Origin: Ramlibacter aquaticus
GTDB taxonomy: Bacteria; Pseudomonadota; Gammaproteobacteria; Burkholderiales; Burkholderiaceae_C
DNA: 37,115 nucleotides
Assembly: GCF_015159745.1 (NCBI RefSeq)
Contig: NZ_JADDOJ010000038.1
Coordinates: 1-37,115 of the forward strand
Direction of reading: 5' to 3'
Part shown: positions 24,002-32,180 of the stretch, piece after piece
How the letters are laid out: every line of letters begins with the position of its first letter
Numbering within the stretch: the first letter of the stretch is position 1
The notes under the pieces: model-generated
The model's database searches: none
The model's input: only the letters and a program-made list of their open reading frames with translations
Told to the model about the DNA's origin: nothing
Translations under genes and position numbers: made by a program

Positions 24002-25090
24002 TCAGGCCTTGGCCAGGTCTTCGGCTTCCAGCGCCGGGTAGTCGTCGTAGCCTTCCGCGCCGCCGGCGTAGAAGCTGTCCGGGCGGGGCTCGTTGTACGG
24101 CCCGTTGCGACGCAGGCGCTCCGGCAGGTCCGGGTTGCTGATGAACAGCTTGCCGAAGGCGACGAAGTCCGCGCGGTACTCGCGCACGGCCGCGATGGCG
24201 GTGTCACGCTCGTAGCCGGCGTTGGCCATGTAGGCGCCATTGAACAGCACGCGCAGGCGGCGGAAATCGAAGCCGCTCTGCCGGTCTTCGACCACGTGCA
24301 GGTAGGCCAGGCGGTAGGCGTTGAGCTGCTCGGTCACCGCCTCGAAGCTCGCCTGGGGCGTGCTGTCGGCGATGTCGTTGAAGGGGTTGACCGGCGAGAT
24401 GCGCACGCCGACCTGGCCCGGTGCAAAGACGGTCAGCACCGCCTCGGTCACCTCGCGCAGGAAGCGCGAGCGGTTCTGGATGGAGCCGCCATAGGCGTCG
24501 GTGCGGTGGTTGGTGCCGTCGCGCAGGAACTGGTCGATCAGGTAGCCGTTGGCCGCATGGATCTCGACGCCGTCGAAGCCGGCTGCCTTGGCGTTGCGCG
24601 CGGCCGCGCGGAATTCCTCGACGATGGCGGCTATCTCCTCGATGGACAGCGGATGCGGCGTGACGAAGGGCTTCATGCCCTGCACGGTGTAGATCTCGCC
24701 CGCAGGCTGCAGGGCCGAAGGCGCCACCGGGAGCGCACCGTCCGGCTGCGTCACCGGGTGCGAGATGCGGCCCACGTGCCACAGCTGCAGGAAGATCTTG
24801 CCGCCGCGCTCATGGACGGCACGGGTCACGCCCTTCCAGCCCTCGACCTGCGCGGCGCTGTGGATGCCCGGCGTGCCCGGATAGCCCTGGCCGCGGGGGC
24901 TGACCTGGGTCGCCTCGGAGATGATGAGGCCGGCGCTGGCGCGCTGCGCGTAGTAGCGCTCGTTCAAGGCCCAGGGAACGTTGCCCTGGGCCGCGCGGCT
25001 GCGCGTCAGGGGCGCCATCACGATGCGGTTGGCGAGTTGCAGGTCACCCAGCGCCGCCGGGCGGAAAAGTTCTTCTTCGTTGGGGTTCAT
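24002..25090 (-). CDS. nemA: Old Yellow Enzyme-type alkene reductase (NemA-like)
   Basis: The 362-aa flavoprotein reduces activated alkenes and nitro compounds with NAD(P)H. Family motifs are clear: N-terminal LFRPAALGDLQLANRIVMAPLTRSRA start, QLWHVGRISHP, GFDGVEIHAANGYLIDQFLRDGTNHRTD (His/Asn pair HAAN that binds the substrate carbonyl; Tyr just after), YGGSIQNRSRF and FGKLFISNPDLPERL. The FMN-binding TIM barrel is full length. ATG 25090 is chosen; an in-frame TTG at 25108 adds six residues. No repressor (NemR) is adjacent. The 186 bp upstream, to the M20 gene, hold no gene. Confidence 0.88.
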   Translation of the reverse strand: MNPNEEELFRPAALGDLQLANRIVMAPLTRSRAAQGNVPWALNERYYAQRASAGLIISEATQVSPRGQGYPGTPGIHSAAQVEGWKGVTRAVHERGGKIFLQLWHVGRISHPVTQPDGALPVAPSALQPAGEIYTVQGMKPFVTPHPLSIEEIAAIVEEFRAAARNAKAAGFDGVEIHAANGYLIDQFLRDGTNHRTDAYGGSIQNRSRFLREVTEAVLTVFAPGQVGVRISPVNPFNDIADSTPQASFEAVTEQLNAYRLAYLHVVEDRQSGFDFRRLRVLFNGAYMANAGYERDTAIAAVREYRADFVAFGKLFISNPDLPERLRRNGPYNEPRPDSFYAGGAEGYDDYPALEAEDLAKA

Positions 25091-25276
25091 GGTTGTCTTG
25101 GGGTCCAAAGTGGACGCAGTCTAGGCAAGAGGCCTTGGGCCCGTACCCTGCGCACCGGGTGCCCGCACGGTGGCGCAGGTTTCTGGCGCACGCCTGCACG
25201 CGGCGCACGGTTCGGTGCTTCGGATCACCGGGCAGCCGGGCGCGCCGCCACCGCCGACCCACCCGGCAACACCGCC

Positions 25277-26827
25277 TCAGGGCTGGACGCTGGCGTTTGC
25301 GTTGGTGAGCAGCAGGTGGTAGAAGCGCACCAGCTCCACCAGGTTCTGCACCGCGATGCGTTCGTTGGTGCCGTGGAACCGGGCCAGGTCTTCGGGCTTC
25401 GCACGCACGGGCGAGAAGCGGTAGATGTGGTCCGAGATGTCGGCCAGGTGGCGCGAGTCGGTGGCGCCCACCATGAGCCCGGGCGCCACCACCGTGTCGG
25501 GGAAGAGCGAGCGCAGCGTGCGGCTGACCAGCTGGTAGGACGTGGAGGCCGTCGGCGAGACGGGCGAGGCGTCCGAACTCCCGGGCGCGGGCTGCAGTTC
25601 CACGCGCTCGCCCGCCACCTGGCGCACGTGCTGGAGCACGGCGTCCCGCGTGTCGCCCGGCAGCAGCCGGAAATTCACCGTCGCCTCGGCCAGGCCCGGC
25701 AGCACGTTGGCCCGGCTGCCCGCCTGCACCCCGGTCAGCGCCGTGGTCGTGCGCAGCATGGCGTTCGTGCTGGGCGCCTTTTCGAGCTGGGCCTGCACCA
25801 GCGGCCCGAACAGCCAGAGGTTGGACAGCGCCACGCGCTGCAGCCCGCCCATCTCGGGCGCCACGGTTTCGAACATCTCGCGCGCCACCCCCCGGACGGC
25901 GGCGGGCATCTGCTGGTCGTCGAGCCGGCGCAGGGCCGCACTCATCACGCTGATGGCGCCGGTGCCCCGGGCGGACGGCATGGACGAGTGCCCCGGATCC
26001 GTTTCCACCTTCAGGTGCACGGTGAGGTAGCCCTTCTCGGCCACACCCACCAGCGCGACCGGCCGGGACAGCCCCGGCATCACGCCTTCGGTGATGAGCA
26101 GGCCTTCGTCGATGACAAAGTCCAGCCGCACCTTGCGCTCGCGCAGCCGCTGCGCCACCTGCTGCGCGCCGCGGCCGCCGATCTCCTCGTCGGCGCCGCA
26201 CACCAGGTACACGGTCTGGCGCGGCTGGAAGCCCGAGGCGAGCAGCAGCTCGATGGCCTGCATCTGCGCGATGAGGTTGCCCTTGTCGTCCCAGGCGCCA
26301 CGGCCCCAGACGAAGCCGTCCTGGACCGCGCCGGAGAACGGGTCCACCTGCCACCGGACCTCGGTGCCGGGCGCGATGGGCACCACGTCCTGGTGGGCCA
26401 TGAGCGCAATCGGCTTGGCCGCCGGGTCGCTGCCCTTCCAGGTGTAGAGCAGCGTGAGGCCATCGGCCATCACTTCGCGCTGCAGCGAGCGATGGACCCG
26501 GGGGAAACGCTCGGCGAGCCAGGCCTGCAGCTGCTGGAACTGCTCGGCATGGAGCTGGGGGTCCGTCGGGCTGGCGATGGTCTGCTGGCGGATGGCGCCC
26601 CCCAGCGTCTGCGCCAGCGCCTGTTCGTCCATCGCCAGGTGCGGCGCCGGCGGCGCCGACAGCTGCCGCGAGCCCTGCCTGAAGGTGTTGGCCGCCAGCA
26701 CGGCGGCCAGCAGCAGCAGCACCGCCAAAAGGAACAAGCCCACGCGCTGGGCGACGCGCAGGGCGGCGGACGGGCGGGACTTGGCGGTGCTGGGGCTCAT
26801 GGCGCGTGGCAGGGTGGGGGTCGCCAT
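25277..26827 (-). CDS. Membrane-anchored M20-family metallopeptidase
   Basis: This 516-aa enzyme resembles CPS1/PM20D1-type M20 carboxypeptidases. An N-terminal helix (VGLFLLAVLLLLAAVLAANTF, given as about residues 29-49) anchors it or serves as signal. Zinc ligands are in place: HQDVVP (His), GAWDDKG (bridging Asp), ADEEIGG (catalytic Glu pair), a downstream acidic residue in IDEG and a late His near DSRH. The dimerisation domain lies in between. It probably hydrolyses N-acyl amino acids or dipeptides in the periplasm. ATG 26827 is supported by AGG 9 nt upstream; ATG 26800 would be a fallback. The frame extends to 27097 but overlaps the DUF488 gene there. Confidence 0.85.
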   Translation of the reverse strand: MATPTLPRAMSPSTAKSRPSAALRVAQRVGLFLLAVLLLLAAVLAANTFRQGSRQLSAPPAPHLAMDEQALAQTLGGAIRQQTIASPTDPQLHAEQFQQLQAWLAERFPRVHRSLQREVMADGLTLLYTWKGSDPAAKPIALMAHQDVVPIAPGTEVRWQVDPFSGAVQDGFVWGRGAWDDKGNLIAQMQAIELLLASGFQPRQTVYLVCGADEEIGGRGAQQVAQRLRERKVRLDFVIDEGLLITEGVMPGLSRPVALVGVAEKGYLTVHLKVETDPGHSSMPSARGTGAISVMSAALRRLDDQQMPAAVRGVAREMFETVAPEMGGLQRVALSNLWLFGPLVQAQLEKAPSTNAMLRTTTALTGVQAGSRANVLPGLAEATVNFRLLPGDTRDAVLQHVRQVAGERVELQPAPGSSDASPVSPTASTSYQLVSRTLRSLFPDTVVAPGLMVGATDSRHLADISDHIYRFSPVRAKPEDLARFHGTNERIAVQNLVELVRFYHLLLTNANASVQP

Positions 26828-26901
26828 TGTGATCGCCTGCGCAGGCGGGAGCCAGCGAGGCGCGCGCGGCGCGGGGCCGGCCTGCCGGCGACCCTCGTGT
26901 A

Positions 26902-27522
26902 TCAGCAGCAGGGCGGCCCGTCCTCCTGCGGATCGGCATAGGAGAAGCCGCCGCCAGGCACCCGACGCAGGGGCGGTGCGAGGCGGTGCACGCTGGGGTC
27001 GGCCGCACCCAGGATGTGGATGACCTGCCAGCCGCACAGCGCCATCACGTCGGCGATCAAGCGCCGGTGGCAGCGCCACCACAGCAGTTCGGAACACATG
27101 ATGGCCGTACGGCTCGCCTTCGCCACGTGCATCAGCGCCTCGAGACCCTGGGCGAACTCCGGCGAGCGCAGGTGCTGGGCGTAGGCCCGGAATGAGGGAT
27201 GCCGCCAGGCGGCGCCTTCGGCATCCAGCGGATCCGGCCGGCGCCGCCCGCCCAATTCGGCGAACCAGTGGTACTCGATGCGGTGGGCCGCCAGGGCGTC
27301 GCGCAGCGGCTCGGCCCCGAACTGCGGGTGCCGCCGCGAGCCCGGGAAGCGTCGCACATCGGCCACCGTCTCGACCGCGTGGGCCTGCAGGATCTGCAGG
27401 AACCCGGGGAAGCTGTGCGTGGAATGCCCGACCGTCCAGACCGTGCCCTCGGCCGCGACCCCGTGCAGGACGACGGGCGGCGCTGGCAGCCCCGGTGGCG
27501 TGGGATCCGGCATGCAGGCCAT
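26902..27522 (-). CDS. DUF488-family protein
   Basis: The 206-aa protein has the DUF488 signature: TVGHSTHSFPGFLQIL near the start, DVRRFPGSRRHPQF, and the Cys motif MCSELLWWRCHRRLIAD. The two conserved Cys and CHR are the family's hallmark. Function is unknown, although a nucleic-acid or thiol-related role has been suggested. It ends PPCC, an unusual Cys pair. ATG 27522 or 27513 could be the start. It lies 74 bp upstream of the M20 gene on the same strand. Confidence 0.8.
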   Translation of the reverse strand: MACMPDPTPPGLPAPPVVLHGVAAEGTVWTVGHSTHSFPGFLQILQAHAVETVADVRRFPGSRRHPQFGAEPLRDALAAHRIEYHWFAELGGRRRPDPLDAEGAAWRHPSFRAYAQHLRSPEFAQGLEALMHVAKASRTAIMCSELLWWRCHRRLIADVMALCGWQVIHILGAADPSVHRLAPPLRRVPGGGFSYADPQEDGPPCC

Positions 27523-27597
27523 GGTACGCGGGGCCGGGGCGGCCGTGGGGCCCGCACCCCGGGCCGCCCCAGCCCCGCGGTGCTCAGCCGCGGCCCG

Positions 27598-28518
27598 TCA
27601 CCCCGGCGCGGCCGCGTCGGCGAGAAAGCGGTCCAGGGCCTCGCAGAACGCATCGGGTACTTCGAAGTAGGGCAGCGCGCCCGTGGGGAAGGTGCTGAAG
27701 CGCCAGTTGGGGCGGCCTTCGACGATGCGCTGGCCGCGGTAGTCGGTGAAGTCGCCGCGCACGCCGTGCGACATCCACACCGGCATGGCCAGCTGTTCGT
27801 ACACGGTGTGGATGTCCGCGCTGAACAGGTCCGCCGCCAGGAAGTGCAGCGGCGCGAATTCGGCCCCGGGCACCTGCGCCGTCCGCGTGCAATAGGCCCA
27901 CAGCGCCTCGTCGATGTCCTGAGCGCCCCAGGTGCGGCGCAGGAAGTAGCGGATCACGCCCGGGCGGGTCAGCGCACGGAACAGCGCGCCGCCCCAGGCC
28001 TTGCCGGGGCCGCGCAGCGCCTTGTACAACCAGGGCTTGCCGCGCGTGCTGCCGGGCGTGCCGCGCCAGGCCTGCAGGCCCCGGAAGCCGGTGGGGCTGA
28101 CCAGCGCCACGCTGCGGAACCGGCCCGGCGCCTCGGCGGCCGCCCGGGCGAGGAACTCGCACGACAGGGACACCGCGAGGGCATCGATGGGTGCGTCCGC
28201 CGACCCTTCGCCGATCTGCCCTGCGATGGCATGGATCGCGTCCGTCATCAGGCGGGGCGTGTACGGGCGGTCGCTGCGATCGGAGAACCCGTAGCCCGGC
28301 AGGTCGATGGACACCACGGTGCGGCTCGCGCGGTAATGCTCGTGCAGCGGCCGCATCTCGGCGGCCGACGCGGCCGCGTTGATGCTGTGGACCAGCAGCA
28401 GCGGGGGCCCCTCGCCCGCCACATAGGCACTGAGCCGGCCTGCCCGGCTGTCGAATTCGATGCGCCGGCCGCTGAGGGCGGCGGGCAGCGGGCTGGGGCG
28501 GTCCGGATGTGCATGCAT
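27598..28518 (-). CDS. Alpha/beta hydrolase-fold protein with degraded active site
   Basis: The 306-aa protein has an alpha/beta-hydrolase topology: LLLVHSINAAASAAEMRPL (oxyanion area), VVSIDLPGYGFSDRS (strand-4 loop), and a cap region. The nucleophile elbow is AVSLSC rather than G-x-S-x-G. The acid is plausibly Asp in VRGDFTDY. At the usual catalytic His site the sequence is TGALPYFEVPDAF, where most relatives have G-H-x-P: the His is replaced by Ala. The protein may be non-catalytic or use another residue. It follows the MFS remnant on the same strand and precedes the DUF488 gene. Confidence 0.7.
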   Translation of the reverse strand: MHAHPDRPSPLPAALSGRRIEFDSRAGRLSAYVAGEGPPLLLVHSINAAASAAEMRPLHEHYRASRTVVSIDLPGYGFSDRSDRPYTPRLMTDAIHAIAGQIGEGSADAPIDALAVSLSCEFLARAAAEAPGRFRSVALVSPTGFRGLQAWRGTPGSTRGKPWLYKALRGPGKAWGGALFRALTRPGVIRYFLRRTWGAQDIDEALWAYCTRTAQVPGAEFAPLHFLAADLFSADIHTVYEQLAMPVWMSHGVRGDFTDYRGQRIVEGRPNWRFSTFPTGALPYFEVPDAFCEALDRFLADAAAPG

Positions 28519-28604
28519 GCACGCATCATGCGGCCTGGCGGGTTCCGGCAGAACGGCGCCGCGCGATCCCCCGCGGCGGCCGAGGGTGAGCGCCGCCTCA
28601 CGCC

Positions 28605-28721
28605 CATCGCCGGGAAGGCCGGAAGGATGATGTTGGTGGCCAGCGACCCGAGCGCGGCCAGGCCGGCCAGGAGGGCCAGGAGCGGACCGGTCAGCACCCG
28701 CTCGCGCTCAGGCGGCCGCAT
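28605..28721 (-). pseudogene. Remnant 5' end of an MFS (Bcr/CflA-like) transporter
   Basis: ATG 28721 overlaps the MarR stop by 14 bp. Its first ~39 codons (MRPPERERVLTGPLLALLAG, then LAALGSLATNIILPAFPAM) read as the first transmembrane helix of a Bcr/CflA-type drug efflux pump. After PAFPAM the frame continues as Arg/Ser-rich sequence that is the antisense of the next gene's start. The rest of the transporter is absent. A MarR-MFS operon with overlapping genes seems to have suffered a deletion. Confidence 0.6.
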
Positions 28722-29160
28722 CGTGTGCCTCGTCGACCAGCAGCTGCATGCACGCGTCCAGCATCTCGTGCAGGGCCACCACACGCTCCACGCCCAGGCG
28801 CTGGTTGAGGGCGTTCTGCGCGGTCTTCCACGCCTGCTGGCCTTCGGCCCGCTTGCGCACGCCCTCGGGGGTGGCCTCCACCAGCCGGCTGCGTGCGTCC
28901 GGGCCCTCGCCGATGCGCACCCAGCCCTGCGCCACCATGGGCTGCAGGTTGCGGGTGAGCGTGGACGCATCCATCTGCATCTGCCGCGCCAGATCGCCCG
29001 GCCGGATCGGGCCCAGCTTCACCACATAGGAGAGCAGCGCGTACTGCGTGTTCTTCAGGCCGACCTGGCCCACGTGCTGGTCGTAGTGGCGCGTCACGAT
29101 GCGGCCGAGCTGGCGCAGCTTGAGGTTGGTGCAGCCTTGCGGCCGGGTCGGGGCTTTCAT
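28708..29160 (-). CDS. MarR-family transcriptional regulator
   Basis: The 150-aa regulator starts MKAPTRPQGCTNLKLRQLGR and has a winged HTH in the middle: GLKNTQYALLSYVVKLGPIR, then PGDLARQMQMDASTLTRNLQPMVAQGWVRI with the wing GEGPDARSRLVEATPEG. A dimerisation helix pair follows. A 27-bp palindrome 9 bp upstream of its start (29169-29195) is a strong candidate operator for autoregulation and control of the divergent thioesterase gene. It once probably headed an operon with the transporter whose remnant follows. Ligand unknown. The frame extends upstream to 29412, but ATG 29160 fits the family. Confidence 0.88.
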   Translation of the reverse strand: MKAPTRPQGCTNLKLRQLGRIVTRHYDQHVGQVGLKNTQYALLSYVVKLGPIRPGDLARQMQMDASTLTRNLQPMVAQGWVRIGEGPDARSRLVEATPEGVRKRAEGQQAWKTAQNALNQRLGVERVVALHEMLDACMQLLVDEAHDAAA

Positions 29161-29168
29161 CTGGTATA

Positions 29169-29195
29169 TTGTACCTGCAATCATTGCATATACAA
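29169..29195. promoter_or_regulatory. 27-bp operator palindrome for MarR
   Basis: TTGTA-N2-TGCAAT-N-ATTGCA-N2-TACAA is symmetric at all 22 specified positions. It sits in the 58-bp gap between the divergent MarR and thioesterase genes, so bound MarR would block both promoters. TATATT and TATAC elements near its flanks could be -10 boxes. Confidence 0.75.
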
Positions 29196-29218
29196 CTTTA
29201 ACGGAACGGGAAAGGCCC

Positions 29219-29761
29219 ATGACCGACATTGACGTGATGGAACGCTGGGAGGCCGACGAGGCCCGGGTCCGCGCGGGGCTGGCCGCGCCGGGCACGGCGA
29301 CGGCGGCGCAGGTGGCCGGGCTGTCCGGCATGCAGGTCTTCGAGGCCATCTTCGCGGGGGCGCTGCCGCAGCCGCCCATCGGCGACTCCATGGATTTCCT
29401 GCCGATCCACATGGCCCCGGGCGAGGCCGTGTTCCAGGGCCGGCCCGGGCGGCGCTACTACAACCCGCTGGGCACGGTGCACGGGGGCTGGTTCGCCACC
29501 CTGCTGGATTCGGCGGTGGGCTGCGCGGTGCACGCGGCCCTGCCCGCCGGCAGGGGCTACACCACGCTGGAATTGAAGGTGAACATGGTGCGCGCGCTCA
29601 CCGACGATGTCGCGCTGGTGCGGGCGGAAGGCAAGGTCATCCACCTGGGCCGCCAGGTGGCCACCGCCGAGGGCCGCATCGTCGGGCCGGACGGCAAGCT
29701 CTACGCCCACGCGAGCACCACCTGCCTCGTCTTCGAGGTGCCGGCGCGGGGGAAGGCCTGA
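29219..29761 (+). CDS. PaaI-type hotdog-fold thioesterase
   Basis: The 180-aa protein has the hotdog-fold thioesterase motif NPLGTVHGGWFATLLDSAVGCAV, in which HGG and the Asp are catalytic, followed by TTLELKVNMVRALTDDV and AEGKVIHLGRQVATAEGRI. It should cleave acyl- or aryl-CoA thioesters. About 75 residues precede the motif, longer than usual PaaI, with a helical extension. GGGAAAGG lies just before ATG 29219. It is divergent from MarR and shares its operator. A role in detoxifying or recycling aromatic CoA esters fits the neighbouring catabolic operon but is inference. Confidence 0.85.
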   Translation: MTDIDVMERWEADEARVRAGLAAPGTATAAQVAGLSGMQVFEAIFAGALPQPPIGDSMDFLPIHMAPGEAVFQGRPGRRYYNPLGTVHGGWFATLLDSAVGCAVHAALPAGRGYTTLELKVNMVRALTDDVALVRAEGKVIHLGRQVATAEGRIVGPDGKLYAHASTTCLVFEVPARGKA

Positions 29762-29768
29762 GGGCTGC

Positions 29769-29796
29769 GCCCCGCCCGGCGCAGCATGCGCGGGGC
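29769..29796. terminator. GC-rich hairpin between convergent genes
   Basis: GCCCCGC (29769-29775) pairs with GCGGGGC (29790-29796) over a 14-nt loop. It lies between the ends of the thioesterase and amidohydrolase genes. No T-tract. Confidence 0.3.
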
Positions 29797-29824
29797 CCGG
29801 CGCCAGAAGCGCCCACAGGCGCGG

Positions 29825-30781
29825 CTAGAACCGGTACAGCCGGGCGGGGTTGTCCACCAGCAGCTTCTGCCGCAGCGCCGCGTCGGGGGCGTACAGCGGC
29901 ACCAGGTCGACCAGGTCGCCATCGTTGGGCATGACCTTCAGGTTGGGATGCGGCCAGTCGGTGCCCCAGACCACGCGGTCCGGCGCGTTCTCGATCAGGG
30001 CCTGGGCGATGGGCACGGCATCCAGGTAGGGCGCGCCGGTGGCCGAGACACGGTCCGGCCCGCTGATCTTGACCCAGCACTTGGGGTCCTCGCGCTGCAG
30101 GGCCAGCAGCGCCTTGACGTTGGCGCCGTCCAGGCCCTGGGCCGCGTTCACGGTGCCCATGTGATCGATCAGGTAGGGCACCGGCAGCTGCTGCAGCAGC
30201 GGGCGCATCGCCGCCACGCTCTCGCTGTCCAGGTAGACCACGATGTGCCAGTCCAGCGCGGCCACGCGCTGCGCGATGCGCTCGAACGCGGCACGGTCGG
30301 CCACGCCACCCAGGCGCTTGAGGAAAGCGAAGCGGCAGGCCCGGATGCCGGCCTCGTCCAGGCGCTGCAAATCCTGCGGCGTCATGCCGTCGTTCACGTT
30401 GGCAACGCCGCGGTAGCGGCCACCGGACTGCGCGATCGCGTCCGTCACCACGCGGTTGTCGAATCCGTGGAGGGTGGCGTTGACCAGCACGCAGCGCTCT
30501 ATGCCCAGCGCCGCGTGCAGCGCCTGGAAATCGGCCAGCGGCGCCTCCGGCGGCGTGTAGCTGCGGCTGGGCGAATAGGGGTACTTGTCGTCCGGCCCGA
30601 AGATGTGGGCGTGCGCGTCGCAGGCCCGGGGCGGCATGCGAAAGCGCGGCGTGCGGGGGTGCGGGTCCGGGCCCGGCACCGCGGGCGCCTTCTCGGTCGG
30701 CTGGGCCACGGCGCCGGCGCGGCCCGCCAGGCCCACCGCGGCCAGCCCGGCCAGCGAGCGCAGCGTGTCGCGGCGCTTCAC
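29825..30781 (-). CDS. Tat-exported amidohydrolase-2 family protein
   Basis: The 318-aa protein begins at GTG 30781, sharing GTGA with the CoA-transferase subunit B stop. The N terminus VKRRDTLRSLAGLAAVGLAG has a twin-arginine signal (RRDTLR plus hydrophobic stretch and AVA cleavage-like site). The TIM-barrel amidohydrolase follows: HAHIF metal motif, HIVVYLD, YLIDHMG and VVWGTDWPHPN. Relatives include 2-pyrone-4,6-dicarboxylate hydrolase (LigI) and lactone hydrolases. In this operon a lactone-opening step feeding maleylacetate is possible, but export to the periplasm is odd for that. It is the last gene of the catabolic operon. Confidence 0.75.
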   Translation of the reverse strand: MKRRDTLRSLAGLAAVGLAGRAGAVAQPTEKAPAVPGPDPHPRTPRFRMPPRACDAHAHIFGPDDKYPYSPSRSYTPPEAPLADFQALHAALGIERCVLVNATLHGFDNRVVTDAIAQSGGRYRGVANVNDGMTPQDLQRLDEAGIRACRFAFLKRLGGVADRAAFERIAQRVAALDWHIVVYLDSESVAAMRPLLQQLPVPYLIDHMGTVNAAQGLDGANVKALLALQREDPKCWVKISGPDRVSATGAPYLDAVPIAQALIENAPDRVVWGTDWPHPNLKVMPNDGDLVDLVPLYAPDAALRQKLLVDNPARLYRF

Positions 30782-31437
30782 GCTGGCGCTCCCGCCGGGG
30801 CGATCGGCAAGCCGACCCGCCGCTCCAGTTCGGCGTGCGTGAGGCCTTCCACCAGGTCCACCAGCCGCAGCCCCTGCGGCGAGCATTCCAGCGTCGCCAG
30901 GTCGGTGTAGATGCGCTTCACGCAGGCGATGCCGGTGAGCGGGTAGCTGCACTGCGCCACGATCTTGCTCTCGCCCGCCTTGGTGAGCAGGTCCATCATC
31001 ACCCAGGTCTGGCGCGCGCCCACGGCCAGGTCCATCGCCCCGCCCACGGCCGGAATGGCGCCGGCCTCGCCGGTGCTCCAGTTGGCGAGGTCGCCGGTGG
31101 CCGACACCTGGAAGGCACCCAGCACGCTGATGTCCAGGTGCCCGCCGCGCATCATCGCGAAGCTGTCTGCATGGTGGAAGTAGGCGCCCCCCGCCAGCAG
31201 CGTCACCGGCTGCTTGCCGGCGTTGATCAGGTCGTAATCCTCCTCGCCCGCGGCCGGCGCGGGGCCCATGCCCAGGATGCCGTTCTCGCTGTGCAGCAGC
31301 ACCTCGATGCCGGGCGGCAGGTAGTTGGCGACCAGCGTGGGCTGGCCGATGCCCAGGTTGACGATGGCGCCGTCGAAGATGTCCTGCGCCACGCGCTGGG
31401 CGAGTTGCTGCTTGCTGCGCTTCTGGTAGTTCGCCAT
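30778..31437 (-). CDS. pcaJ: 3-oxoacid CoA-transferase subunit B (PcaJ-like)
   Basis: The 219-aa subunit carries the active-site motif SENGILGMGP, whose Glu forms the glutamyl-CoA intermediate, and NLGIGQPTLVANYLP. Paired with subunit A immediately upstream (13-bp gap), it transfers CoA from succinyl-CoA to a 3-oxoacid. In this operon the acid is most likely 3-oxoadipate from maleylacetate, though acetoacetate transferases (ScoB) look very similar. Its stop overlaps the start of the amidohydrolase by 4 bp. Confidence 0.85.
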   Translation of the reverse strand: MANYQKRSKQQLAQRVAQDIFDGAIVNLGIGQPTLVANYLPPGIEVLLHSENGILGMGPAPAAGEEDYDLINAGKQPVTLLAGGAYFHHADSFAMMRGGHLDISVLGAFQVSATGDLANWSTGEAGAIPAVGGAMDLAVGARQTWVMMDLLTKAGESKIVAQCSYPLTGIACVKRIYTDLATLECSPQGLRLVDLVEGLTHAELERRVGLPIAPAGAPA

Positions 31438-31450
31438 GGAATGCCTTTCC

Positions 31451-32167
31451 TCAGGCCGCGGCCTTGAAGCCGCCCGCGGTGGTGGCCACGCGCGGGATGC
31501 GCACGACGCGCGAGACGAAGATGCCCGGCGTGACGATGGCCTCCGGGTCGAGCTCGCCCAGGGGCACGATCTCGTGCACCGTGGCGATGGTCTGCTTCGC
31601 GGCCGTCGCCATCACCGGGCCGAAGTTGCGCGCCGCCTTGCGGTAGGTGAGGTTGCCCCAGCGGTCGCCCCGCTCGGCCTTGACCAGGGCCACGTCGCCG
31701 TGGATGGGGTACTCGAGCACGTAGTCCTTGCCGGCGATGCGCCGCGTCTCCTTGGGGCTGCCATCGGCGTTGCGCGCGAGCTCGGTGCCGAAGCCGGTGG
31801 GCGTGAAGAAGGCGCCGATGCCGGCCCCTGCGGCGCGCAGCCTCTCGGCCAGGTTGCCCTGCGGCACCAGCTCCAGCTCGATCCTGCCGCTGCGGTACAG
31901 CTCGTCGAAGACCCAGGAGTCGGCCTGCCGCGGGAAGCTGCAGATGATCTTGCGCACGCGCCCGGTCTTGAGCAGCGCGGCCAGGCCGGTGTCGCCGTTG
32001 CCGGCGTTGTTGTTGACGACCGTGAGCTCGCGCGCGCCCTGCGCGATCAGGCCGTCGATGAGCTCGGTGGGGATGCCGGCGGTGCCGAATCCGCCGATGA
32101 GCACGGTGGCGCCGTCGGCCACGCCGGCCAGGGCCTGGGCCACGCTGTCTGCAACTTTGTCGATCAT
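31451..32167 (-). CDS. pcaI: 3-oxoacid CoA-transferase subunit A (PcaI-like)
   Basis: The 238-aa subunit A shows GGFGTAGIPTELIDGLIAQG, the N-terminal CoA-binding segment, and VVNNNAGNGDTGLAALL plus FFTPTGFGTELA. It forms a heteromer with subunit B. ATG 32167 follows the maleylacetate reductase stop by 13 bp; the frame stays open upstream into that gene but the family start is here. Assignment to 3-oxoadipate rests on the operon. Confidence 0.85.
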   Translation of the reverse strand: MIDKVADSVAQALAGVADGATVLIGGFGTAGIPTELIDGLIAQGARELTVVNNNAGNGDTGLAALLKTGRVRKIICSFPRQADSWVFDELYRSGRIELELVPQGNLAERLRAAGAGIGAFFTPTGFGTELARNADGSPKETRRIAGKDYVLEYPIHGDVALVKAERGDRWGNLTYRKAARNFGPVMATAAKQTIATVHEIVPLGELDPEAIVTPGIFVSRVVRIPRVATTAGGFKAAA

Positions 32168-32180
32168 GGGTGCTGAACCT

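Noticed and set aside
24296..26941. 881-aa plus-strand frame
   Set aside because: Antisense to the Old Yellow Enzyme and M20 genes; composition is His/Arg/Gly-rich with no motifs.
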